A DNA stretch of 64,000 nt from Paraburkholderia caribensis (lineage in GTDB: Bacteria > Pseudomonadota > Gammaproteobacteria > Burkholderiales > Burkholderiaceae): the NCBI RefSeq assembly GCF_002902945.1, contig NZ_CP026103.1:868001-932000 (forward strand), written 5' to 3'. A program made the position numbers and the translations under genes. Positions 1 to 8,036 of the stretch are shown piece by piece (position 1 is the first letter of the stretch; every line of letters begins with the position of its first letter). Below the pieces are notes generated by a model. The model did not search any database. It worked only from the letters and a program-made list of their open reading frames with translations, and was not told the origin of the DNA.

Positions 1-111
1 ATCGCCACGCCCGTCAATCATCTTTTGATGATGATGGTTCGGGTTCTCGACAAGCAGCGTGCCGACCAACATTCGGTGAAAGCGGCGCTGGCGGATAGGT
101 TGCTGATCTGA
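1..111 (+). CDS. C-terminal end of a 2-dehydropantoate 2-reductase-like protein (cut by window edge)
   Basis: The first 36 codons are open in frame 1 and end with TGA at 109-111. The translation starts IATPVNHLLMMMV and then has a helical, charged tail. The T-P-V-N segment followed by a hydrophobic helix resembles the C-terminal helical domain of ketopantoate reductase (PanE/ApbA) family enzymes, which use NADPH to reduce ketopantoate or related 2-oxo acids. Only the tail is visible, so the substrate cannot be judged; many Burkholderiaceae carry several paralogues outside the pantothenate pathway. Confidence 0.5.
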   Translation: MATPVNHLLMMMVRVLDKQRADQHSVKAALADRLLI

Positions 112-169
112 AGCCCGCATTTTCCGGCCGCCACCCGATGCCGCGCAGCGACACGCGGCCGTCACCGCC

Positions 170-3115
170 TCACACCGCGTTTTCACGCTCCAGTCGCTGA
201 TCGTCAGCGCCCCGATGCGTGGTCTGCTGTTCTTTCAGATACCGCGCGAGCTCGCCGTTCGTCACGAAGCTCGCGGCTGAGGAGGCCGCGAGAATGTCAC
301 TGGCTTCTTGCGGTTTCGCGATCCCGAAGCCCTGCACGTAGTCGACGCCCAGTTCCTCCAGCGCGCGCAGGGTCTGGAAGTCTTCGACCCACTCCGCGAT
401 GCTGCGCATGCCCAGATTGCGCGCGAGCGTAATGATCGCCTCGACGATCGCGATATCGGCGGGATGGTTGCACATCGTGCGTACGAACTCGCCGTCGATC
501 TTCAATGCATCGGCCGACAGTTTCTTCAGGTAACGCAACGAGGTCTGCCCCGCGCCGAAATCGTCGATGGCGATCTTTGCACCCATGTCGTGCACGCGCG
601 CGATGAAGCGTTCCGTATGTTCGAGATCGTGCAGCGCGACGCTTTCGGTAATTTCGATGCACAGGTAATGGACGATGTCCGCATGACGCGAGAACAGCGC
701 GAACAACTCGTCGAGGAAATGTTCGTCGTTGAGCGAACCGCCGCTCAGGTTCACGCACACGAAGCGCGTGGTGGAGAGCGACGCGCGGTTCTCGCTGAGC
801 CATGCGAGCGTCGTCGTGAGCACCCAGCGGTCGATCTCCACGATCGTGCCCGAGTCTTCGGCGGCGGCGATCAGTTTCGCAGCCGTCGCCACTGCGCCGT
901 CCGGCGTGCGCATGCGCAGCAGTATCTCGAAGTCGAGCGCTTCGGTCGGCGTGTGCATCGACATGATCGGTTGCATCACGAGGAACAGCCCGTCGGGCAG
1001 GCGGCTTTGTCCCAGCGCCTCGATCAGGTTGATTTCGGCGGCGCGCTCCTCGAAGGCGGGCGCGCCCTTGCGCAGCGCCACGAGCCGCGCATTACCGCCG
1101 CGTTTCGCGGCGCGGCACGCACGGTCCGCATAGGCGAGGGCGTCCAGCGCGCGTTCGCCTTGCGAGCACTCGACGACACCGATCGATCCCCGCACCTGGA
1201 ACGCTCGCGTGTCGACATGAAACGGCGCGGCGTTCAACGCCGTGACGAGTTCGCGGCAACGCACGATGGCGTCGTCGATCGGCATGTTCGCGAGCACGCA
1301 CACGAACTCGTCGCCGCCAATGCGCCCGATAGGGATATGGGCGCCGAGACGCTCGACGAGGCGCGCAGCGACATGCCGCAGGATTTCGTCGCCCGTTCCG
1401 TGTCCGAACAGGTCGTTGAACACCTTGAAGCGGTCGAGATCGAGATACGCGAGTGCCCATGGGGCGCTTTCGCCGCATTGCCGGTCGATGGCATGCTCGA
1501 CGCCGCGACGGTTCAGGAGACCCGTCAGCGGGTCGTGTTCGGCGAGGAAGTGCAGCCGCTCGACCGCTTTCGAGCGGTCCGTCACGTCCTCGAGCGAGCC
1601 TTCGATAAAGCCGTTCGCGCGGATCGCCCGCAAGGAGTAGCGCCGCGAGTCCGTCTTCGTGCCCGCTGCGCCGTCGATTTCGATCGACGCCGAGTCGTCG
1701 CGTCCCAGCAATTCGCCAAGGGCGTGCTCGGCGCCCGGCGCGAAATAGTCGCCCCAGCGGCGCGTGCCGTCCTGTTCGTCATTCAGACCGAGCATGGCGT
1801 GCAGCGCCGGATTGGCGCGGACGAAGCAGCTTGCTCCGTTCAGCGTGAAGAGGCCGATCGGCGTGACGTCATAGGTGTTGCGCAGTTCGACCTGCATCTG
1901 GCGGCGGCGCTCGCGTTCTTCGCGCATCCGTTCCGCAATCGCGAACGCACACAGCATGCTCGACGACAGCGCCGTCACGACGGGGCTGTGCGTGCCCGCC
2001 AGCGCTTTCACGCCGAACGCGGCGGCGAGCACTTCCGACAGCGTCGCGACCAGCACGATGGCCATCGACGCGACATACCAGAGCACCGTGCGCGAGCGCG
2101 CCTTGAAGAACAACTGCACGAGGAAGTAGGTCAGCACCAGGATGCAGAAACTGGCCGTCGCCCACAGCACGGGAATGAAGTGCCTGTAACTCAGCAGGAA
2201 CGCAGCGGCCATCAGCACGCAGCCGCCGTACCGCACGGCCTGCAGGCTCCAGCGCAGACCGATCGCTTTCAGTTCGCGCCGAAACAGTTCCACGAACAGT
2301 GTCGTGGTCAGCACGTAGTAGGCCGCGAACGTGAACTCCCGCAAAAACTCGATATGGTCAGGCGGGACGATCCGGCCCAGCCATTCGGTGTCAAAGCCCA
2401 TCGCGTTGGCGCTCAACCGCAGATTGCCGACGAGCCAGGCGGCAAAAATGACGTACGTCCATTCGCGGTTGATGATGGCCGTCACGAACACGAAGATGGC
2501 GAGCGTCAGCAGGCCGCCCGTGATCAGCGCTGCGCTCTGGTAAAAGTCGAGCGTCGTTTCCTCGAGCTTGTCGAGGCTCGACGCCGAGGCGCTGATATAG
2601 GCGGGCCCCGAAAACGTGCCCCGGCACAGTATCTGTGCATCGGGCGTGTGCCCGTCGAGCTTCAGCGCAAAACCGGCCTTGTTGTCGCGCATCGCGCCGC
2701 TCGTGCCGTGGCGGTCGCCCGCACCGAGCAGCGTGGCGACGGGGCCCGCGCGCCAGCAGGAAATCGTTTGCGCGTGCCGCGACGGAAGATCGACGAAAGT
2801 GGCGTCGTCGCCCCCCATGGCGGGCGCGGTGAACATGAACCAGAACGGCGTTTCCGCCAGATGGGTACTGAAACGGGTGGTGTGCGGGCCGCTGCGCAGG
2901 CGTTCGACAGCGGCAGCGGGCGACAGCGTCGCCGACGGATCAGCGATCACGGAGAAGCTCAGCGGAACCGTCCCCGTCGTATCGAATTGGCGCGGCGCCC
3001 AGAGCAGGACGGCAACAGTGCCAAGCGCAATGACAAATGGCGCTACGTATACAGAGAAGCGCAGGAAAGCCCAGCCGGTCAGTCGGTCCCGAAACGCCCA
3101 CTTAACGCTTGTCAT
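170..3115 (-). CDS. Membrane-bound PAS-GGDEF-EAL c-di-GMP turnover protein
   Basis: The protein has 981 residues. It has an N-terminal membrane segment (about residues 14-40), a periplasmic stretch to about 190, then seven hydrophobic segments (about 190-395), a layout like 7TMR-DISM receptors. A PAS-like region (about 415-530) precedes a GGDEF domain with an intact GGDEF motif near residue 600, followed by an EAL domain from about 715. The EAL signature reads EILLR, and the other EAL landmarks are present: NLSGG, EITES, DDFGAG, LKID, AEWVED and QGFGI. Both synthesis and hydrolysis of c-di-GMP are therefore possible. The inhibitory RxxD I-site upstream of GGDEF is not conserved. The gene stands alone, with its start facing a hairpin. 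The ligand of the periplasmic part is unknown. Confidence 0.9.
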   Translation of the reverse strand: MTSVKWAFRDRLTGWAFLRFSVYVAPFVIALGTVAVLLWAPRQFDTTGTVPLSFSVIADPSATLSPAAAVERLRSGPHTTRFSTHLAETPFWFMFTAPAMGGDDATFVDLPSRHAQTISCWRAGPVATLLGAGDRHGTSGAMRDNKAGFALKLDGHTPDAQILCRGTFSGPAYISASASSLDKLEETTLDFYQSAALITGGLLTLAIFVFVTAIINREWTYVIFAAWLVGNLRLSANAMGFDTEWLGRIVPPDHIEFLREFTFAAYYVLTTTLFVELFRRELKAIGLRWSLQAVRYGGCVLMAAAFLLSYRHFIPVLWATASFCILVLTYFLVQLFFKARSRTVLWYVASMAIVLVATLSEVLAAAFGVKALAGTHSPVVTALSSSMLCAFAIAERMREERERRRQMQVELRNTYDVTPIGLFTLNGASCFVRANPALHAMLGLNDEQDGTRRWGDYFAPGAEHALGELLGRDDSASIEIDGAAGTKTDSRRYSLRAIRANGFIEGSLEDVTDRSKAVERLHFLAEHDPLTGLLNRRGVEHAIDRQCGESAPWALAYLDLDRFKVFNDLFGHGTGDEILRHVAARLVERLGAHIPIGRIGGDEFVCVLANMPIDDAIVRCRELVTALNAAPFHVDTRAFQVRGSIGVVECSQGERALDALAYADRACRAAKRGGNARLVALRKGAPAFEERAAEINLIEALGQSRLPDGLFLVMQPIMSMHTPTEALDFEILLRMRTPDGAVATAAKLIAAAEDSGTIVEIDRWVLTTTLAWLSENRASLSTTRFVCVNLSGGSLNDEHFLDELFALFSRHADIVHYLCIEITESVALHDLEHTERFIARVHDMGAKIAIDDFGAGQTSLRYLKKLSADALKIDGEFVRTMCNHPADIAIVEAIITLARNLGMRSIAEWVEDFQTLRALEELGVDYVQGFGIAKPQEASDILAASSAASFVTNGELARYLKEQQTTHRGADDQRLERENAV

Positions 3116-3212
3116 CTGCTGCGGTTCCCCAGTGACTTCATTCCCGATTTCATTGCAATGCTCCGGCGGTCGGCAGCGAAAACACGATTGCGCCGACGTC
3201 CCCCCTCTTGTG

Positions 3213-3238
3213 GTCCGCCCGAATGACTTCGGGCGGAC
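3213..3238. terminator. Strong hairpin between two leftward genes
   Basis: An exact 11-bp inverted repeat (GTCCGCCCGAA / TTCGGGCGGAC) is separated by the 4-base loop TGAC. It lies 18 bases beyond the stop codon of the leftward acyltransferase gene and about 100 bases ahead of the next leftward start. No run of T follows on the minus strand, so it is not a canonical intrinsic terminator. It may be an attenuating or RNA-stabilising stem. Confidence 0.5.
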
Positions 3239-3255
3239 ACCTTGCTCTACCTGCC

Positions 3256-4050
3256 TTACGCTTCGCTCAACGACCTCAGGTATTCCGGGGCGCTGTCCGG
3301 CACGCTGCCGCGCTCGATGCCGGGGCCGGCTTCGCCGCGCAGCGCTGCGACACTGACGTCGATGTCGACGTGATCCGTTTCGAAAAAGAACCCGAAGAAC
3401 GGATGGTTGACCTTCGCCCAGCGCTGGCGGACCAGTGCAACCGGCTTTGCCATGACCCGATGCGGCAACCCGCCGACGTGCGACATCGGCAGGAATTCAT
3501 TCTGGCCGTACACATCTTCGAAGAGCATCGCCTCGTATTCCCGATCGAGCGGCGAACGAGCGGTAATTAACATCCAGTCGACCGCGTTCTGCGCGCAAAA
3601 CATGTAATACGCCTTGCACAGCGCCACCTTCACCATCCGCCCGATCGCGCCGCGCGCGACGCCGAGCCGGGTTGCCTCGGCGAGGCGCGCCTGGCTCAGC
3701 CAGTCCGGCAGATGGACCGATTGTTCGACGGCGAGCGGAGCGAAGGCGTTCGTCTGGACCCGCATGGTGCCGAGCGGGCCGCCGTCCAGCCGCGATTGCG
3801 CGAGTAGCACGACCGTGCCGGGCGCGCCATCCAGCGCTTCGACGCTCATGGTCTCGGCGAATTCCGGCAAATGCCGCCGATACGCCGCGCGGCGCATCTC
3901 GACGGCCATGTCGAGTTCCATGCGGTTACTTACCACCCTTATCGTAAACGGCAGCCTTTCCGTTTTCTTTACCGTGCCCGAACTAAAGCCCTCTTCGAGC
4001 AACGTATAACCCGTATTTTGCTTCAAAACGACTGAATCGATGCGGTCCAT
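3256..4050 (-). CDS. FeeM-like N-acyl amino acid synthase / autoinducer-synthase-fold acyltransferase
   Basis: The protein has 264 residues. The core from about residue 35 shows features of the GNAT-related N-acyl amino acid synthase (FeeM) and LuxI-like fold: an N-terminal MRRAAYRRHLPE segment (compare R-x-x-x-Y in the family), then GTMRVQTN and LAEATRLGV strands, then a helix and an aromatic-rich C-terminal half (HPFFGFFFETDHV). Members transfer an acyl chain from acyl carrier protein to an amino acid or a related amine. Length and order fit the family. No acyl carrier protein or exosortase gene is adjacent, so the substrate is unknown. The start at 4050 is the first ATG that keeps the domain whole. 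The c-di-GMP gene downstream on the same strand is separated by a hairpin. Confidence 0.7.
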   Translation of the reverse strand: MDRIDSVVLKQNTGYTLLEEGFSSGTVKKTERLPFTIRVVSNRMELDMAVEMRRAAYRRHLPEFAETMSVEALDGAPGTVVLLAQSRLDGGPLGTMRVQTNAFAPLAVEQSVHLPDWLSQARLAEATRLGVARGAIGRMVKVALCKAYYMFCAQNAVDWMLITARSPLDREYEAMLFEDVYGQNEFLPMSHVGGLPHRVMAKPVALVRQRWAKVNHPFFGFFFETDHVDIDVSVAALRGEAGPGIERGSVPDSAPEYLRSLSEA

Positions 4051-4364
4051 ATCAACCCCGTAGGTGAGTGAGAAAAAAGGTCGCCGCGTTCAAAACGGAG
4101 AACCGCGCCGAACGCGACAAACTAGAGTCTCATGAACGCAGATGCGGGTCATATGCAGCGTCAAATCAATTCAGATGGCGCGGTTAGCGCCATTGCCGGC
4201 AAAACCTTCGAATATAGGCAGTCGCGCGCCGCATCGAAAATGAGCGTTTCATCGAAGCTACGCACGGTATCGATGAACAAGGTGTGCGAATTGGTTGGTT
4301 GTATTGCGCCACGCCACGATGATTTGATGACGGTCACTTTCCACTCTCGACAACGGAGATCGTC
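4051..4364. other. Divergent intergenic region, no gene seen
   Basis: These 314 bases separate the leftward acyltransferase from the rightward dioxygenase and must hold both promoters. A short open frame starting at 4132 runs into the dioxygenase start but has no recognisable protein character. I see no clear operator palindrome. Confidence 0.5.
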
Positions 4365-5297
4365 ATGAGCACAGTGCTGGAGCAGCCGCAATCGCACGTC
4401 GATGACCACCAGGAATTGCGGGTGCGCCGCTACAAGCCGTTGATCGGCGCAGTCATCGAGAACGTCGATCTGTCGAAACCGCTCTCCGACGATAACCGTC
4501 AGGCATTGCGTCAGGCGCTTGTCGATCACGGTGTGATCTTTTTTCGTGAACAGACGCTCACGCCCGAGCAGCACGTGGCGCTCGCGCGCATCTTCGGCAA
4601 TCCGATCCGCAAGAACATTTATTTGCCTGCCGTGGCAGGGTTTCCAGAAATCGAAGTCATTGCTCATAGCGACAAGACGCGCTCGGGCGGCACGGACAAC
4701 TGGCATGTCGACGTGTCGTGGCAGCCTCAACCGCCCAAGGCCACCGTGCTCCGTGCACAGGAAATTCCCGAAGGGGGCGGCGGCGACACGATCTGGTCCT
4801 CGTCGGCGGCAGTCTACGATTTGCTGGACCCCGATCTGGCCCGCTACTTCGAAAAGCTGACGGCGGTGAACACGTTCATCGCATCGCCGAAAAAGAGCGC
4901 GTTGTCGGAACTGCTGAGTGGCTATGACGTTCCGGAGGGCACGCAGGAAGACAGCGTCGAAGCAGGGCTGGCGCGCGTGCGCGACGCCGCGCAGAAATAC
5001 CCGCCCATCGAAGTGCCCGTCATCAAGACGCACCCGGAAAACGGCCGCAAGCTCGTGTTCGTCAACGAAGGCCATACGAGCCATGTGCTGGGCGTCTCGA
5101 AGACGGCAAGCCAGAGCCTGCTCAATTACCTCTACGACCTGATCAAGACGCCCGAAGTGCAGGCGCGTTTCGAATGGCGCGCGGGCGATGTCGCGATCTG
5201 GGACAACCGGCAGGTGCAGCACTACGCCGCCCGCGACTATGGATCGGCGCGGCGGCGCATTCACCGCATCACGCTGGAACACGATGGCGTGTTCTGA
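4365..5297 (+). CDS. TauD/TfdA-family Fe(II)/2-oxoglutarate dioxygenase
   Basis: The protein has 310 residues. It carries the facial triad of the TauD family: H-x-D in NWHVDVSW (about residues 113-118) and the distal His in VQHYAARDY (about 286). The 2-oxoglutarate-binding Arg follows in RRRIHRITLEHDG. The enzyme hydroxylates a substrate next to a leaving group; taurine and other alkylsulfonates are the commonest substrates. ATG 4365 follows GGAGATCGTC. Downstream are a collapsed ABC transporter and an SsuD-like monooxygenase, which supports organosulfur use, although TfdA-type or sulfate-ester substrates cannot be excluded. The gene itself looks intact. Confidence 0.88.
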   Translation: MSTVLEQPQSHVDDHQELRVRRYKPLIGAVIENVDLSKPLSDDNRQALRQALVDHGVIFFREQTLTPEQHVALARIFGNPIRKNIYLPAVAGFPEIEVIAHSDKTRSGGTDNWHVDVSWQPQPPKATVLRAQEIPEGGGGDTIWSSSAAVYDLLDPDLARYFEKLTAVNTFIASPKKSALSELLSGYDVPEGTQEDSVEAGLARVRDAAQKYPPIEVPVIKTHPENGRKLVFVNEGHTSHVLGVSKTASQSLLNYLYDLIKTPEVQARFEWRAGDVAIWDNRQVQHYAARDYGSARRRIHRITLEHDGVF

Positions 5298-5361
5298 GCA
5301 CGCCTGAACGCGATACGTCACGCAACGCTCTTCTCGCACTTTTCACTACGGAACCTGTTCA

Positions 5362-5698
5362 ATGAAGCGTCGTGTCTTTCACATGGGACGCCGCGTCGCG
5401 GCGCTCCTTGGCGCGAGCCTGATCGCAGCTGTTTCTGAAAGTCGTGCTGCCCGCTTCTGTGCCCGCCGTGTTCACGGGTATCCGCGTGGCGGGCGCGTAT
5501 TCGATTCTGGTGCTGATTGCGGCAGAAATGGTTGGGGCGAAGGCCGGACTCGGCTACCTCGTGAACTACTCGCAATTCACCTTCGAAATTCCGAAGATGT
5601 ATGCGGGCCTCGTCACGCTCGCGGTGCTGGGACTCGCGTTCAATCAGGCCGTGGTGGTTGCGGAGCGGCGGCTCACGGCCTGGCGCGGCGAAGACTGA
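5362..5698 (+). pseudogene. Deletion scar of a sulfonate-type ABC transporter (binding-protein signal peptide joined to permease C-terminus)
   Basis: ATG 5362 opens a typical export signal (MKRRVFHMGRRVAALLGASLIAA) of a periplasmic binding protein. Around 5421-5431 the sequence jumps, in another frame, to the C-terminal third of an SsuC/TauC-type permease: SQLFLKVVLPASVPAVFTGI, then GAYSILVLIAAEMVGAKAGLG, ending at TGA 5696-5698. The LxxVxLPAxxP segment is the EAA-loop region that contacts the ATPase. Nearly all of the binding protein, any ATPase gene and the permease N-terminus are missing. The join shifts the frame, so no useful fusion protein is made. The likely parent is an ssuA-(ssuB)-ssuC-like set between the dioxygenase and monooxygenase genes. 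Confidence 0.85.
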
Positions 5699-5999
5699 CA
5701 CATAGCGGTATTACTGGCGACACGCAGCGAACGCTTCAGTCTCTCGCGCATGCGCCGAGCGAACGGGGCCGTGTGGCGACGCGGAGCGCGATTGCTGCCA
5801 ATGGATAAAGACGATTACGTACCGGACGTTTCGCGGCGCCATTCCCAAAGCACATCTCCTCATAAGCATTTCCGGATTCGATAGTAGGCCTGGCTCGACG
5901 GTACTGATCCAATATGCGATTACCCTGGGGATGCGCCTGCATCGCGCGGGGTGTGACCATACGCACGCGTGGCGCCGCGTACATGCCGAAGGAGCATTC
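5699..5999. other. Intergenic region before the SsuD-like gene, no gene seen
   Basis: About 300 bases with no convincing open frame. The only clear signal is an AAGGAG ribosome-binding site at about 5989-5994, just before the ATG at 6000. This region may contain leftovers of the deleted transporter operon, but none can be recognised. Confidence 0.5.
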
Positions 6000-7124
6000 A
6001 TGAGTCTGGATATCTTCTGGTTTCTGCCGACCTCGGGCGATACCCGCTATCTCGGCAAATCCGATTTCGGCCGGCCGCCGACCAACGAATACATGCGTCA
6101 GATCGCCGTCACGGCGGAAGATCTGGGCTATGACGGCCTGTTGATTCCCACGGGCAGCAGTTGCCAGGACCCCTGGGTCACGGCGGCAAGCCTGATTCCC
6201 GTCACGCAGCGCATCAAGCTGCTGGTCGCGCTGCGTACGTCGATCAGCGGCCCGACGGCGGCCGCACGTCAGGCGGCGACGCTCGATCAGGCCTTGCACG
6301 GGCGTCTGCTGCTCAACGTCGTGCCGGGCGGCGATGCGACCGAACTCGCCGCCGACGGCGTGTTCTACACCCACGACGAACGCTACGCGGCCGCCGACGA
6401 GTTTCTCGGTGTCTGGCGCGATCTGCTCGCGGGCGAGACGGTGGACTTCAAGGGCAAATACGTTCACGTCGAGCAGGCGCGCAACTTTCATCCGCCCGCG
6501 CAGCAGCCGCATCCGCCGCTGTACTTCGGCGGTTCTTCGCCAGCCGCGCACGAGCTCGCCGCCAAACACGTCGATGCGTATCTGACCTGGGGCGAGCCGC
6601 CCGCCGCGGTTGCCGAAAAGTTCGCCGATGTCCAGCGGCGCGCGGCGGCGTATGGCCGCAAGCTTCGGCTCGGTGTCCGGCTGCATGTGATCGTGCGCGA
6701 AACCAATGACGAAGCATGGGCCGAAGCGGACCGCCTGATCAGCAAGCTCGATGACGAGGACATCCGCCGCGCCCAGGAAAACTACGCGCGGATGGACTCG
6801 GTGGGGCAGCGCCGCATGGCCGAGTTGCACGGCGGACGCCGCGACAAGCTGGAGATCAGTCCCAACCTGTGGGCGGGCGTCGGCCTCGTGCGCGGCGGCG
6901 CAGGCACGGCCCTCGTGGGCGACGCGCAGACCGTCGCGGCGCGGCTTCAGGAATACGTCGATGCGGGCGCCGATAGCTTCGTGCTGTCGGGCTATCCGCA
7001 TCTCGAAGAGTCGATCCGTTTTGCGGAGCTGGTGTTCCCGCTGTTGCCCGGCAAGAAGCCGGTGACGTTGCGTGATCAGGTGCTCACGGGCGGCGCCTTC
7101 GACGTGCGGGCCGGCAAGGTTTAA
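6000..7124 (+). CDS. ssuD: FMNH2-dependent alkanesulfonate monooxygenase (SsuD-like)
   Basis: The protein has 374 residues, close to the 380 typical of SsuD. It starts MSLDIFWFLPTSGDTRYLG and carries luciferase-like TIM-barrel landmarks: YDGLLIPTGSSCQDPW, RLLLNVVPGGD, and a C-terminal FVLSGYPHLEESIRFAELVFPLL. SsuD uses FMNH2 and O2 to cleave the C-S bond of alkanesulfonates, releasing sulfite and an aldehyde. ATG 6000 is preferred because AAGGAG lies 6 bases upstream; the frame is open further upstream without a ribosome-binding site. No flavin reductase (ssuE) is next to it, so reduced flavin must come from elsewhere. It sits downstream of a dead sulfonate transporter, so uptake must be by another system. 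Confidence 0.9.
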   Translation: MSLDIFWFLPTSGDTRYLGKSDFGRPPTNEYMRQIAVTAEDLGYDGLLIPTGSSCQDPWVTAASLIPVTQRIKLLVALRTSISGPTAAARQAATLDQALHGRLLLNVVPGGDATELAADGVFYTHDERYAAADEFLGVWRDLLAGETVDFKGKYVHVEQARNFHPPAQQPHPPLYFGGSSPAAHELAAKHVDAYLTWGEPPAAVAEKFADVQRRAAAYGRKLRLGVRLHVIVRETNDEAWAEADRLISKLDDEDIRRAQENYARMDSVGQRRMAELHGGRRDKLEISPNLWAGVGLVRGGAGTALVGDAQTVAARLQEYVDAGADSFVLSGYPHLEESIRFAELVFPLLPGKKPVTLRDQVLTGGAFDVRAGKV

Positions 7125-7324
7125 CGGGAAGGTTGCCCAGCCATCGGCAGCATGCCGGCGACGCCGATCCACGCACCGTCTCGCGTTGAATCCGTCGAAC
7201 GCCATAGCGACTCGCTGCTTCGAAGCTTGTTCTCGTACGACACATGGCCGGCGTGCTACGGCATGCCGTTTTTCTCTGATTCATGTCGACGCAGCGTGCG
7301 TCTGAAACGCCTGCGCCTGGAGCG

Positions 7325-7903
7325 TCAGGGAATCAGTCCGTGCGTTCGATACGCCCGCAGCGTTTCATCGAAAACCCGAATGTCGGAGCGGCCGCGCGCA
7401 ATCAGCTGCGCCCCTTCGATTGCCGCGAAGATGGCCATCGCGCGGGCCTTGTTTGCTTTCTTGTCCTTTCGCCCGGCGTCGAGCGAAAGCAGGCGAGTCA
7501 GCCATTCGACGTTGATATCCATGAATCGCTGCACCTCGACCTTGACCTCCTCGGGAAGATCGTGATGCTCGGCAGCCATGATGCCGCTCAGGCACATACG
7601 GTTGTCGTTTTCGAGGGCGGCTCGAAACACCTTGATGTAGTGGTCGAAAGTCGCGCGCTCGCTCCTGTGCTCCTCTAACAATCCGTCCAGAAAGGCGACC
7701 GCGTCGTCGCTGTACTGCCGCGCGAGCGCCGCGCCGAGGTCGCCCTTGGTCGGGTAGTGATGGTGAACGGCGGGGCCCTTGATGCCGACTTCGTTCGCCA
7801 CCTCGCGAATGCTGAGCGCGTTGTATCCGTGCGCCTGCACCATGCGGCGCGCAACCGCAAGGATGCGACTTTTCGTGTCGGGAGTATCCATGCGCGCAAT
7901 CAT
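7325..7903 (-). CDS. TetR-family repressor, probable regulator of the adjacent GST gene
   Basis: The protein has 192 residues. The N-terminal TetR helix-turn-helix is clear (residues about 8-54: DTKSRILAVARRMVQAHGYNALSIREVANEVGIKGPAVHHHYPTKGDLGAAL). The C-terminal half is an effector-binding helical domain of the short TetR type. It is divergent from the glutathione S-transferase gene, and three similar 20-bp palindromes fill the space between them, two of them directly at its own start. This is the usual layout of an autorepressor that also controls its neighbour. The ATG at 7903 lies only 9 bases from the first operator; an alternative ATG is at 7891. The inducer is unknown. Confidence 0.9.
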   Translation of the reverse strand: MIARMDTPDTKSRILAVARRMVQAHGYNALSIREVANEVGIKGPAVHHHYPTKGDLGAALARQYSDDAVAFLDGLLEEHRSERATFDHYIKVFRAALENDNRMCLSGIMAAEHHDLPEEVKVEVQRFMDINVEWLTRLLSLDAGRKDKKANKARAMAIFAAIEGAQLIARGRSDIRVFDETLRAYRTHGLIP

Positions 7904-7912
7904 AGCAGATTG

Positions 7913-7932
7913 CTTACCAACTGATCGGTAAG
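7913..7932. promoter_or_regulatory. TetR operator O1
   Basis: A 20-bp imperfect palindrome with outer arms CTTACC and GGTAAG. It lies 9 bases from the start codon of the leftward TetR gene and directly abuts operator O2. Binding here would block the repressor's own transcription. Confidence 0.8.
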
Positions 7933-7952
7933 CTTACTTATCGATAAGTAAG
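7933..7952. promoter_or_regulatory. TetR operator O2, perfect 20-bp palindrome
   Basis: CTTACTTATCGATAAGTAAG is identical to its reverse complement across all 20 bases. It directly follows O1 and ends two bases before a TTGACA -35 box for the rightward GST gene, so it can control both directions. Confidence 0.85.
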
Positions 7953-7954
7953 TC

Positions 7955-7984
7955 TTGACACGATACCTCGATCCTCTCTACGAT
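7955..7984 (+). promoter_or_regulatory. Sigma-70 type promoter of the GST gene
   Basis: A perfect -35 box TTGACA (7955-7960) is followed after 18 bases by TACGAT (7979-7984), a fair -10 box. The promoter is bracketed by O2 and O3, consistent with repression by occlusion. Confidence 0.65.
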
Positions 7985-7993
7985 TCGTTCGCA

Positions 7994-8013
7994 CTTACTT
8001 AGCGGTTGGTAAG
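7994..8013. promoter_or_regulatory. TetR operator O3
   Basis: A 20-bp site with arms CTTAC and GTAAG and the same spacing as O1 and O2. It lies just downstream of the predicted -10 box and 23 bases before the GST start codon, in the roadblock position. Confidence 0.75.
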
Positions 8014-8036
8014 TTAACTTCGATCAAGGATCAGGT

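Noticed and set aside
308..3226. Long rightward open frame of 972 codons
   Set aside because: It lies exactly opposite the 981-codon c-di-GMP gene. It is extremely rich in Arg, His and Gln, with no domain. It is a high-GC shadow.
4161..5339. Long leftward frame opposite the dioxygenase
   Set aside because: Its composition is Arg/His-rich and it overlaps a gene with an intact iron-binding triad. No ribosome-binding site was found.
5736..7205. Leftward frame of 489 codons opposite the SsuD-like gene
   Set aside because: It mirrors the monooxygenase gene and lacks any family motif.
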